A stretch of 54,857 nucleotides of DNA from Anaerolineae bacterium. Its GTDB lineage: Bacteria; Chloroflexota; Anaerolineae; Promineifilales; Promineifilaceae. Below the pieces are notes generated by a model. The model made no database searches, was not told where the DNA came from, and was given only the letters and a program-made list of their open reading frames with translations. Positions within the stretch are counted from its first letter, which is position 1; every line of letters starts with the position of its first letter. Below are positions 31,134 to 38,841 of the stretch, piece by piece. A program made the translations under genes and the position numbers. Location of the stretch: contig JAUIAP010000042.1 in NCBI GenBank assembly GCA_030425205.1, positions 1 to 54,857 on the forward strand, written 5' to 3'.

Positions 31134-31159
31134 TTTTGGTTTACCTGATATTTGTTAAG

Positions 31160-32299
31160 CTAATTAGTCGCTTGCATGGTGATGAGAACATCGGCCGATT
31201 CCAGCCCAACATCCCCAGATGGGGTGTAGATATATTCCCCCCCTCGATGAATCGCAAGTGTTAAAAGCTGTTTCCCTTGACGCAATTCGCGCACCGTTCG
31301 GCCGATCCACTGCGGGTGATGGTCAAGCCGCCATTCAGTAAAGCGCATCGTATTCTCACTGTTGTACAACATCTGATCCCATAGCGCGCCAACGGTGGGG
31401 CTCAACATGTGGTCGACAAGTTGCAACCCGCCAACCATATTCGGCGCGGTAATCTTATCCGCCCCCGCGAGATAGGTGCGCCGAATGTTGTCTTGATCGC
31501 TGACCCGCGAAACGATGCGCAAGCGGTTATTGTCGAGTTTTCCCATCATATCGCGCGCGCTCAGAATAATTGCGATGTTGTCGCGGTCGTCGTCCATTGT
31601 CGGCATCAATCCGCGTGCGCGACCGATGCCCGCTTGCAGCAGAATGTTTTCATCCGTCGGGTCGCCTAACAAGAATAGGACGCCCATTTCATTGGCGAGA
31701 TCGGCAATCGGCCGATTATCCATATCCTCGAAATCGGCCATCTCCATGCGGGCGTATTGTCGTCGTAACCGTGCAATATACTCTGGATTCATCCAGTAGA
31801 GAGCTTCCCGCAACTGCACTTCATCGCTTTCGATGAGCACGAACTGTCGTCCACGCCGCATTAGTTCCAACCCCACACGATGACCGACGACCGTGGCCCC
31901 ACAGATAATGATATGCCCTTTCAAATCGCTAATTTGCTGCATCCGTCGCCTCCGTATTCGCTGTTTTGATTTCTGTGCCTGCTTGTCAATGACGCTCGCC
32001 GCGAGTGATGAAATGGCATAACTTGCCAAACCGATCGCGCTCAATGTAAAAAAGATCGAGAAAATGCGTCCCGCAGGCGTGATTGGGGTCAGGTCGCCAT
32101 ACCCGACCGTCGTGATCGTGATGATCGTCGCGTATAGTGCGTCGAGCGGGTGCCATCCTTCCAGCACCACATACGTCACTGTGCCGATCATGGTAAGCAG
32201 TAGCAACGGTATTAGGACGGGCAGAACTGTCGCTGATCGTTCGCTCGGAATTCGCCTAAATAGTCGGTGGTATGTGATGGTGATCAGACGATAAAGCAT
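31160..32299 (-). CDS. Two-helix potassium channel with RCK (TrkA) domains
   Basis: This 379-aa channel has two transmembrane helices (about 25-50 and 80-105) around the pore loop LYATIITITTVGYGDLTPIT, whose TVGYGD is the K+ selectivity filter. A basic linker (KQAQKSKQRIRRRRMQQ) joins it to a cytosolic RCK N domain (GHIIICGATVVGHRVGLELM, with the usual G-x-G-x-x-G altered to GATVVG) and an RCK C domain at the end (MRFTEWRLDHHPQWIGRTVR, SADVLITM). A TATAAT ends 7 nt before the ATG, so the mRNA is probably leaderless. It stands between tyrS and a LysM lipoprotein gene on the same strand. Confidence 0.92.
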   Translation of the reverse strand: MLYRLITITYHRLFRRIPSERSATVLPVLIPLLLLTMIGTVTYVVLEGWHPLDALYATIITITTVGYGDLTPITPAGRIFSIFFTLSAIGLASYAISSLAASVIDKQAQKSKQRIRRRRMQQISDLKGHIIICGATVVGHRVGLELMRRGRQFVLIESDEVQLREALYWMNPEYIARLRRQYARMEMADFEDMDNRPIADLANEMGVLFLLGDPTDENILLQAGIGRARGLMPTMDDDRDNIAIILSARDMMGKLDNNRLRIVSRVSDQDNIRRTYLAGADKITAPNMVGGLQLVDHMLSPTVGALWDQMLYNSENTMRFTEWRLDHHPQWIGRTVRELRQGKQLLTLAIHRGGEYIYTPSGDVGLESADVLITMQATN

Positions 32300-32306
32300 G
32301 TGGGTG

Positions 32307-32312
32307 ATTATA
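32307..32312 (-). promoter_or_regulatory. -10 box of the K+ channel gene
   Basis: TATAAT on the minus strand, 7 nt before the start codon; no good -35 was found. Implies transcription starting at or near the ATG. Confidence 0.5.
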
Positions 32313-32314
32313 AT

Positions 32315-33373
32315 CTAATCGTTTTGCAATCCGAATGCGAAGATTCGCAGGTCTGATACGGCCGCACCGACGGGAACAAGTGAAAGAGAAAACGGTTGTG
32401 TTTCGGTCGGGGCAAGCGGTGCGGGGAGCGCGATTTGCGTGAAGCCGCTCACGTTGCCCGCGCTGTCATAGACTGTCGCAAAGAGCGATGCGGTGGTCGT
32501 GGTGACACCCGTGTTTTGAATTCGGCCGAAAACGTTGACACTCTCCTCGCCAATTTCAAATTCACTATCGAACGTTGCCAACTCAAGCGACCGATTCCCC
32601 AACGTCAGCGCAGTGCTACCACCTGTCACACTCGTGCTGCTGACCTGCACATCGTTGGCAACGTCTGGCACAAATAGGCCAAACGGCGCGCGTTCACCAG
32701 CCGGGATCAGCGGGGCGGCGACGTAGGTGTTGACTGTGCCAAGTGGGGTTCCGTCTGGTGCGGCCAATGCGATAGCGAGGGAGACGGTTTCGGCCGAAAA
32801 GACCCCTTCATTCTCGACTTCTCCCAGTATCCACACCCCCCCCGAAGGCGTTCCATAGACGCTCACCGATCGCACCCGTACCCCCAATGGAATCGGTGTG
32901 CCATCGACATCCTGAAAGATCGGCGTAGCTGGCGGTGGCAAAACCAATGTTTGCCCAATCGCAAGCAACTCCGGGCGGGCATTGGGATTCAACGCCAACA
33001 GCTCGTCGGGAACGGTTCCATTGGAATAGGCGATACTCCAAACGGTGTCCCCAGCTTGGATTGTGTAGATGATCGGTGTTGGCGTGGCTGTTGGTGTGTT
33101 TGTAGGCAGTGGGGAAGGGGTCAACTGCACAACGGCGGCAGTGGGCGGCGCAATCGTCACAAAATCGACACCGATTTCTGGTGTCGCGGTGGCGGTCGGC
33201 GTGGGCGTGATAGTTGGCGTGGCCGTCGGAGCCGTTTGACAAGCGCACATTAATCCCACACAGAGCAGGAAAAGCAGTCGTAGGGACGTAATTTGTGGCT
33301 TGCAACTAAGCAGGCAGCGTATGTGCCATCTAGCTGAAATGCTCAAATGCTGAAATGCTAACCGCTTAAACAT
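32315..33373 (-). CDS. LysM lipoprotein with FxLYD-like domains
   Basis: This 352-aa surface lipoprotein has a long n-region, then LLFLLCVGLMCAC (lipobox), a Thr/Pro-rich stalk (about 50-100), a LysM domain (about 100-145; YTIQAGDTVWSIAYSNGTVP, LLAIGQTLVLP) that should bind peptidoglycan-like glycans, and two repeats of about 85 residues of FxLYD type (VWILGEVENEGVFSAETVSL and VNVFGRIQNTGVTTTTASLF). The start overlaps the previous gene by 8 bp, so the two are likely co-translated. The N-terminal coding DNA carries two copies of GCTGAAATGCT. Confidence 0.85.
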   Translation of the reverse strand: MFKRLAFQHLSISARWHIRCLLSCKPQITSLRLLFLLCVGLMCACQTAPTATPTITPTPTATATPEIGVDFVTIAPPTAAVVQLTPSPLPTNTPTATPTPIIYTIQAGDTVWSIAYSNGTVPDELLALNPNARPELLAIGQTLVLPPPATPIFQDVDGTPIPLGVRVRSVSVYGTPSGGVWILGEVENEGVFSAETVSLAIALAAPDGTPLGTVNTYVAAPLIPAGERAPFGLFVPDVANDVQVSSTSVTGGSTALTLGNRSLELATFDSEFEIGEESVNVFGRIQNTGVTTTTASLFATVYDSAGNVSGFTQIALPAPLAPTETQPFSLSLVPVGAAVSDLRIFAFGLQND

Positions 33374-33971
33374 ACAGCGACTCAGTTTGTTGGTCTATTG
33401 CCCGTGACACGGCTTGACACCAGCGACCATAACAGACGGCAATTTCACTCAATTCGATCAGACTGACTTGCTCAAAGCGCTTCGTCACAGCTTCTCCCAC
33501 CGCTTGAATTGCTCGCTGAACTCGCCATGCGTTGATGAAGTCGTTCTCAAACTCTCGGCAGACATGGTCAATTTCGCGCAGCGTGTTGTCAAGAGCTGCC
33601 CCATGCAACATCTGCCGCACGGCTGCTTTCAACTGTTGGGTTGTGGTCGCGATAGGTTGTTGAGTTCTAATTTTGCGCGGTGCATGCAACAAATTTAGCG
33701 ACTGAAAATGGGCCATGCCAAATTTTGACAGGGAAAACTGTTTGTAGGCACCCATGCGCGTCAGCTCCCAATCGAGCAGCCCGACGACGCAGAGCGCGAT
33801 CAAATCATCATAGCTTTGCAGTTGGAAGTTGCGAGCACCGCGCAGATAAATTGTGTACTCGTCGACACCTGCTGGAATCGGAATAAATGGAGAAATCAGT
33901 GCACCACACTCAGTTAGTCGTGCCAAATTGACAAAGAGTTCAGTTTGATTATCGGTGAGTTGATCAAGCAT
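33366..33971 (-). CDS. Conserved-looking protein of unknown function
   Basis: I do not recognise this 201-aa protein. It is soluble, largely helical, with a possible beta segment around EYTIYLRGARNFQLQSYDDL (about 38-58), and has no signal peptide. LIALCVVGLLDWELTRMGAY is amphipathic and could be a core helix. The C-terminal half (ATTTQQLKAAVRQMLHGAAL onward) may form a four-helix bundle. It is the first gene of a pair with the LysM lipoprotein, overlapping by 8 bp. No catalytic motif is seen. Confidence 0.7.
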   Translation of the reverse strand: MLDQLTDNQTELFVNLARLTECGALISPFIPIPAGVDEYTIYLRGARNFQLQSYDDLIALCVVGLLDWELTRMGAYKQFSLSKFGMAHFQSLNLLHAPRKIRTQQPIATTTQQLKAAVRQMLHGAALDNTLREIDHVCREFENDFINAWRVQRAIQAVGEAVTKRFEQVSLIELSEIAVCYGRWCQAVSRAIDQQTESLYV

Positions 33972-34049
33972 CTGCCAATGATAGCAAACTGTTCTGTGTC
34001 CAGAATAAGAATTTACGGCATTCGCAATATCCCTGCTTAGAATCTAGGG

Positions 34050-34862
34050 ATGGATTTAATTGAACAATTGCAAAACTTACCAGCCTTTGTGGGTCATCTC
34101 ATTCAGGCTGTCATTCTCTTTTTCTTCGCATGGCTCATTAGCCGTGTTGCACGCCGCACGTTGCGTGGCTTGGCGTTCACCCGTCGGTTACGGCGCAACC
34201 GGCGCACTCCGCTGCGCCAAGAGCGCGTTGACACTATTCAGCGCATGTTGGCAAGCGTCATTACATTTGTGGCCTTTGTATTGGCCGTGCTGTTTTCGCT
34301 GGAGCCAGTGATTGGGGCAGATAATCTCGTCTGGATGGCGAGTCTCTTTGCGGCTGCGTTTGGTTTAGGCTTGATGCCGCTGGTCAAAGATTTTTTCACG
34401 GGGTTCACCTTTTTGTTTGAGGACCCGTTTGATGTCGGTGAGAAAGTTGAGCTGCTCGTGCCCGTCTCGGTGATCGGCGTCGTAGAGAATGTCAACCTGC
34501 GAACGACCCAACTGCGGGCAGAAACCGGCGAGATTTACACGATTCCCAACGGCGAGATTCGTGTTAGCCGCAACTTTAGTCGTGGATTACATTCGCAAGC
34601 AGATGTGCGGATTGAGGTTTCGGCCGAAAATCTCGCCCAAACCCTTACAATGCTCGAAGCATGGAGCGATACGGCGATGTTACGTCTTCCCAATCTCGTT
34701 GAGCCGTGGCAAGTCATCAATGAGACGGGTCATATCGGTCAGACCGTGGAGCTAAAAATTGTGGCAAAGGCGCGATTTGGCAAGGCGGCAGATTTGCGTC
34801 CCCATCTATTGGCATTTGTGCAAGAGCGGTTGGCGCGGCAGGGGATCGATTTGGTGGGATAG
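34050..34862 (+). CDS. MscS-family mechanosensitive channel
   Basis: This 270-aa channel would release solutes on osmotic downshock. It has helices at about 12-30, 65-85 and 90-115. The pore-lining third helix is unusual but recognisable (WMASLFAAAFGLGLMPLVKDFF), then the beta domain with FTFLFEDPFDVGEKVELLVP and VNLRTTQLRAETGEIYTIPNG, the MscS signature ending in IPN. The C-terminal domain (about 185-270) is short. A strong hairpin made of two TCGGCCGA octamers follows. Confidence 0.9.
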   Translation: MDLIEQLQNLPAFVGHLIQAVILFFFAWLISRVARRTLRGLAFTRRLRRNRRTPLRQERVDTIQRMLASVITFVAFVLAVLFSLEPVIGADNLVWMASLFAAAFGLGLMPLVKDFFTGFTFLFEDPFDVGEKVELLVPVSVIGVVENVNLRTTQLRAETGEIYTIPNGEIRVSRNFSRGLHSQADVRIEVSAENLAQTLTMLEAWSDTAMLRLPNLVEPWQVINETGHIGQTVELKIVAKARFGKAADLRPHLLAFVQERLARQGIDLVG

Positions 34863-34873
34863 CGAGAAAACGA

Positions 34874-34902
34874 AATCGGCCGAAACTCAGTTTCGGCCGA
34901 TT
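34874..34902. terminator. Hairpin made from two TCGGCCGA octamers
   Basis: AATCGGCCGAAAC (34874-34886) and GTTTCGGCCGATT (34890-34902) form a perfect 13-bp stem with loop TCA, 12 bp after the mscS stop. Only TTCTCCTT follows, so termination would be weak. A second hairpin (GCCACC...GGTGGC, about 34923-34946) lies between it and the convergent gene. It probably acts as an mRNA 3' end structure for both genes. Confidence 0.65.
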
Positions 34903-34949
34903 CTCCTTACCTTCCCGGAATAGCCACCTCCTTCACAAGGTGGCCTCCG

Positions 34950-37900
34950 TTATAGAACGCGTCGTCGCACGACGAAGAGCGTCCCCAAACCAGCGGCGAC
35001 GAGCAGCGTCGTCAGCAGCAACGTGGACGCATTGCCAGCATCTTGCCCCAGCGTTGAAATGGCGAGCGGCGTGCTGTCGTCTACAGTCAGCGAGACAGGG
35101 ACAGACAAATGCGGATTGGTCGTGTCATCCGTGTCGATGCATAGCTGTGCCGTATAGGTGCCATTTGCCAACCCCTCCGAATTGAACGTCACATTCATCG
35201 TCATCGAACCATCAACCGCAATCGTGCCGTTTGCTGGCGCAACACTCAACCACGCCAAATCGGTTGGATGGTCGCACAATTCGAGATCCTCGTGAGGTCT
35301 TAAAACGAACAATCCGTTTTCAATGCCGCTGACAATCACTATCCCACTCTCAAAGTAGGGATAGTTGCTCCATGAACCGTTAAAGCTCGGATTATTATCG
35401 GCTGGATAAATATCAAAGAATGCGATCTCTTCCAATTGACTGTTGAGCAGATTTCCCGACGCAATATCGCTGATGTCGAGAATGCGCAAGCCCGCTCGAT
35501 AGTTGGTCTCGTACATCCGGTTGCCCTTGATGTAGAGATTGTGGTCGATGGCGGGTTCTGTCGAGCTAAAAGTTGCCTTATAGAATGGCAAATCTAGATC
35601 GGTCACATCCATCACAAACGAGCGTGTAAATGGCTGCATTCCCAATTGTTCGTCAAGCTCATCATTCATCACAAAGTAGCCATGATCCTCTGTCAGCCAG
35701 CCTTGATGGACATAGGCACTGAGAGGATAGAACGCCGTTCCCAAGCGCACAGGATTCGCCTTATCGGTCACGTCCACAATGCCGAGATGCGTTTCTGCAC
35801 TGTTAAAACAAATCTCTTTCCCGACGTGGGCAGAATCAACGCCATTGTAGGTGACACATTGGGTATCGTGAATGTAGGCGTCTAGCTCATAGCAGCCCGC
35901 AAAAGTTGGATTCGCAGGATCGTTTAGGTCGATCATGTTCAAGCCAGCGAGACAGTCACCCGTCCGTGCTTCACCGACCACATAGACAAAGCCCGACTCC
36001 TCGTTGGCTGCCACGTTGTGCGAAGAAGCCAATCCCGTGTAGAGCGTAATGTCTCCGTCCGCAGGATCAGTCGAAAGTTGAATCGGTGCATCGGCCACAT
36101 CGATTGTCAATAGTTTTGACAAATCAAAAATTTGCATCCCATGATCCCCCGCACTATCGGCGACGATCACCGCATGATCCTTGACCGTTTTAATGTCTCG
36201 CCACGTAGAACTGGAGGTTTGTGTTGGCAAATTTGCCAAGAAGACGGGATTAAATGGATCGCTGACCTCGATAAATGCCGTGCCATCAGTACGCCCCATC
36301 AGGGCAAACTCACGACCTGAAGCGGGGTCTGTCCATCCCCAAATATCATTGCCTTCTTGCGATTCGCTTGTCGCACCGATGGTCATCAGCGGCATGTGGG
36401 CAAACATATCGATGCCGCTGCATGGGTAGATGTCCGCCATGCCGTTGATACAGGGCGTGTAGCCAGATGTCACTTGACGGACGTTTGTGTGTGGCTGTCG
36501 ATCGGCCGCATACGCTTTGCGTAATGCCTCGCGCCGCGCCGCAGGATCATCCGGTAAGTTGATCAACAATGGGTTTGGCTCAATCGCTGCGTTATCCTGC
36601 CCGCGATTTGCTTCCCCTTCGTTGACGCTGACAAACAGTGGGGAAATGCCTGTATTATCGACCACGAGTGGTTGCGACGTGAGCGCATTGGTTGGCTGCG
36701 TTTGGTCAATCGTCGTCTGTTGCAGCGCGACTCGGCCGCTTTCAACTGTCAATGAGACAGGCAGTTTAAGATAGCGATTATCGGGGTCATCTGTCTCGAT
36801 ACAGAGACCCGTTATATAGGCTCCCGCCGCGAGGTCAGTTGAATCGAGCGTTACATTCAGAGATGCGGTTGCGCCTGCTGGCACTTGTCCATCGAGTGGT
36901 GTGACCGAGAGCCATGCAACATCGTTGGTCGCCTCACAGCCCGCTGGAAGTGGCAACGACGTTTCGCGGACGATGAAAAAGCCCTCATTCTTGCTGCTCA
37001 TCACGACATTGTCGCTTGGGAAGTAGGGGTAGTTGCTCCACATCGCACCAAAATCTGGGTTGTCATCATCGGGATAGACATCGAAGAATGCGATTTCAGA
37101 CAGGTTGCCATTGGCAATATCGGCCGCATCTAGAATCCGCAGCCCCGAACGATAGTTTGCCTGATAGACCTTGTCATCTTTAATGTAGTTGTTGTGATCG
37201 ATCGATGTGTTGGGCGAAACGTAGGTCTTTTGCAAGACGGGTAGATCGAGGTCTTCAACATTCCAAATATAGGTTGTCGTGTTGATCCCGTCCGTGTTTT
37301 CGTCCAGCTCGTCGTTCATCAAGAAGCGCGTCTGATCATCGGTCAGCCAGCCCTGATGCGTGTACTGCACGCCTGTATAAGTTGTGCGTGATAGTAGGAC
37401 TGGTCCCAACAGACCGCTTTTGTTCGTTACATCGACGATGGTTAACGTATCTTCGTTGCTGTTAAAGCAAATTTCTCTGCCCGTGTACTCTGTGTCTGGG
37501 CCAGAATAGTAGACGCATTGCGCATCGTGCGTGTATCCGTCAAGCGCATAACAGCCGGCCGACGTGGGGTTTGTGATGTCGGAGACATCGACAAAGTGCA
37601 AGCCGCCCAAACAGTTATCGCCGGTGGGCAGTGGGATGCCAGCCAGCGAATCTGTGCCAACCGCATAAACATGATTGGGGTTGGCTTCATTGACGACGAC
37701 ATTGTGTGCGGAGCCAAAGCCGTCATACCAATACATTTCACCATCGGCCGGGTCTGTGCTAATTGTGTGCGGCGCAGACGCAGTGTCGAGCGCAAGCAGG
37801 CTCGTCAACGGAAAAATTTGTAACCCATGACCACTTGCCTCGCTGACAATGACGGCGTGATCTTGAATCACTTTGATGTCGCGCCAGTTAGATGCACTTG

Positions 37901-38510
37901 TCTGCGTTGGCAAATCGGCAAGAAAAATCGGATTATCTGTATCTGAAATATCGATAAATGAGGTGCCGGTGTTGCGGCCGAGCAGTGCAAATTCACGCCC
38001 GTTGGGTGCTGTCCAGCCCCACACATCGTTCAGCGTGACGAGACCTTCATCAGTGCTGATCTCGCCAATTGGCATATAGTGGAGCAGATCGATGTCTTGA
38101 CAGGGGAAAGTGTCGGCCATGCCGTCAAAACAGGGGGTGAAACCGACGGCTCGGTTGTTGGTGCGGTTAAGGGTGGCGTTGGTGTTGGCGATGCGGTCGA
38201 ATTGTGCGGCGCGTTGGGAGCCATTATCGGCCGAATTATCCCCACCACGAATAACTTCACCCGTTGGGGCGACTGTCACCCCGCGACTGCCATCTGCATT
38301 GTCGACAACCGCATATGATAGGGGCTCGCTACCAGAATTTTCGATTTGTACTGTATGAATCGTTTGGGAATCAAACCCCTGCGTCGCGCTCAGATCGGAT
38401 TGTAATAAATTAGCTTGACCGCTCCGCAGGGGTGATTGCGCCAAGGTCGGCGCGCTTATAAAAATTAATAATACCAACCACAAAATCGAAAAACGTCGTA
38501 TCAAAATCAT
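34950..38510 (-). CDS. Giant surface protein with two choice-of-anchor B modules
   Basis: This 1186-aa exported protein has a signal peptide (FSILWLVLLIFISAPTLAQ) and two tandem modules of ~400 residues (about 125-530 and 700-1090). Each starts CxxGMAxxxPCxxIDxxxHMP and contains NDIWGWT..GREFALMGR, WRDIK, HNVV, THDAQC-like, KEICFNS and YRAGLRILD, the beta-propeller-like LVIVD repeats of the 'choice-of-anchor B' family. A beta-sandwich with DDP/DDT-x-NPxLxVPVSLTV follows each module. The C-terminus is a helix then RRR (LLVAAGLGTLFVVRRRVL), a membrane anchor. It is convergent to mscS and shares promoter and leader with the gene at 38842-44565. Function unknown. Confidence 0.85.
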   Translation of the reverse strand: MILIRRFSILWLVLLIFISAPTLAQSPLRSGQANLLQSDLSATQGFDSQTIHTVQIENSGSEPLSYAVVDNADGSRGVTVAPTGEVIRGGDNSADNGSQRAAQFDRIANTNATLNRTNNRAVGFTPCFDGMADTFPCQDIDLLHYMPIGEISTDEGLVTLNDVWGWTAPNGREFALLGRNTGTSFIDISDTDNPIFLADLPTQTSASNWRDIKVIQDHAVIVSEASGHGLQIFPLTSLLALDTASAPHTISTDPADGEMYWYDGFGSAHNVVVNEANPNHVYAVGTDSLAGIPLPTGDNCLGGLHFVDVSDITNPTSAGCYALDGYTHDAQCVYYSGPDTEYTGREICFNSNEDTLTIVDVTNKSGLLGPVLLSRTTYTGVQYTHQGWLTDDQTRFLMNDELDENTDGINTTTYIWNVEDLDLPVLQKTYVSPNTSIDHNNYIKDDKVYQANYRSGLRILDAADIANGNLSEIAFFDVYPDDDNPDFGAMWSNYPYFPSDNVVMSSKNEGFFIVRETSLPLPAGCEATNDVAWLSVTPLDGQVPAGATASLNVTLDSTDLAAGAYITGLCIETDDPDNRYLKLPVSLTVESGRVALQQTTIDQTQPTNALTSQPLVVDNTGISPLFVSVNEGEANRGQDNAAIEPNPLLINLPDDPAARREALRKAYAADRQPHTNVRQVTSGYTPCINGMADIYPCSGIDMFAHMPLMTIGATSESQEGNDIWGWTDPASGREFALMGRTDGTAFIEVSDPFNPVFLANLPTQTSSSTWRDIKTVKDHAVIVADSAGDHGMQIFDLSKLLTIDVADAPIQLSTDPADGDITLYTGLASSHNVAANEESGFVYVVGEARTGDCLAGLNMIDLNDPANPTFAGCYELDAYIHDTQCVTYNGVDSAHVGKEICFNSAETHLGIVDVTDKANPVRLGTAFYPLSAYVHQGWLTEDHGYFVMNDELDEQLGMQPFTRSFVMDVTDLDLPFYKATFSSTEPAIDHNLYIKGNRMYETNYRAGLRILDISDIASGNLLNSQLEEIAFFDIYPADNNPSFNGSWSNYPYFESGIVIVSGIENGLFVLRPHEDLELCDHPTDLAWLSVAPANGTIAVDGSMTMNVTFNSEGLANGTYTAQLCIDTDDTTNPHLSVPVSLTVDDSTPLAISTLGQDAGNASTLLLTTLLVAAGLGTLFVVRRRVL

Positions 38511-38542
38511 GAAATAGACCCCACACTGCCTGATGAATCAAT

Positions 38543-38576
38543 AAAAAGAAAAAACCGATGGTTAGACACCATCGGT
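38543..38576 (-). terminator. Leader terminator upstream of the 34950-38510 gene
   Basis: On the minus strand ACCGATGGT (38568-38576) pairs with ACCATCGGT (38554-38562), then TTTTTTCTTTTT. It lies between promoter and start codon, so transcripts must read through it. A small hairpin ATTGG / CCAAT (38583-38600) precedes it. The same pair of hairpins precedes the gene at 38842-44565. Confidence 0.8.
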
Positions 38577-38666
38577 TGTAAAATTGGTATGCCATCCAAT
38601 ATGTTGGGTAACGCTGGCTGGCATGGCTTGCAAAAATTGGGCTACAATGAAGTCGCTATCTTGCAT
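38562..38666 (-). CDS. Possible leader peptide in the surface-protein leader
   Basis: This 34-codon frame starts MQDSDFIVAQ after a good AGGTG site (8 nt) and ends ...TDGV with a TAA that lies in the loop side of the terminator hairpin. Translation through the stem would prevent termination. The segment IGWHTN recurs in the sister leader, but there the frame continues differently, so RNA rather than peptide may be the conserved part. Confidence 0.35.
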   Translation of the reverse strand: MQDSDFIVAQFLQAMPASVTQHIGWHTNFTTDGV

Positions 38667-38707
38667 AACCTTTCACCTGACGGATGACTTAACCAAAATC
38701 TGCCCAT

Positions 38708-38742
38708 AGTATAGGGAGCTACCGTTACGAGATCGTTACGAG
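38708..38742 (-). promoter_or_regulatory. Promoter with 11-bp direct repeats, copy 1
   Basis: On the minus strand CTCGTAACGAT and CTCGTAACGGT are adjacent 11-bp direct repeats, followed after 7 bp by TATACT (38708-38713) and no normal -35. This is the geometry of OmpR/PhoB-type activator sites that replace the -35 box. It is almost identical to 44756-44790. Confidence 0.7.
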
Positions 38743-38767
38743 ATTGAATGGATTTCGTAATGATATG

Positions 38768-38799
38768 AAAAACGAGTGGATTTTCGTCCACTCGTTTTT
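38768..38799. terminator. Bidirectional terminator after the giant metalloprotease gene
   Basis: AAAAACGAGTGGA (38768-38780) pairs with TCCACTCGTTTTT (38787-38799), loop TTTTCG. It lies 43 bp past the stop of the 38842-44565 gene and just upstream of the promoter of the next. Confidence 0.92.
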
Positions 38800-38841
38800 C
38801 TCTATTTGAATGGCGTGGTGATCGCACGCCTCAAAGATGGG

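Noticed and set aside
38540..38760. c-di-GMP (GEMM) riboswitch in the surface-protein leaders
   Set aside because: ACCGATGG before a terminator recalls the GEMM 3' end, but the ACGCAAAGCC core and the two-helix pairing are absent in both leaders.
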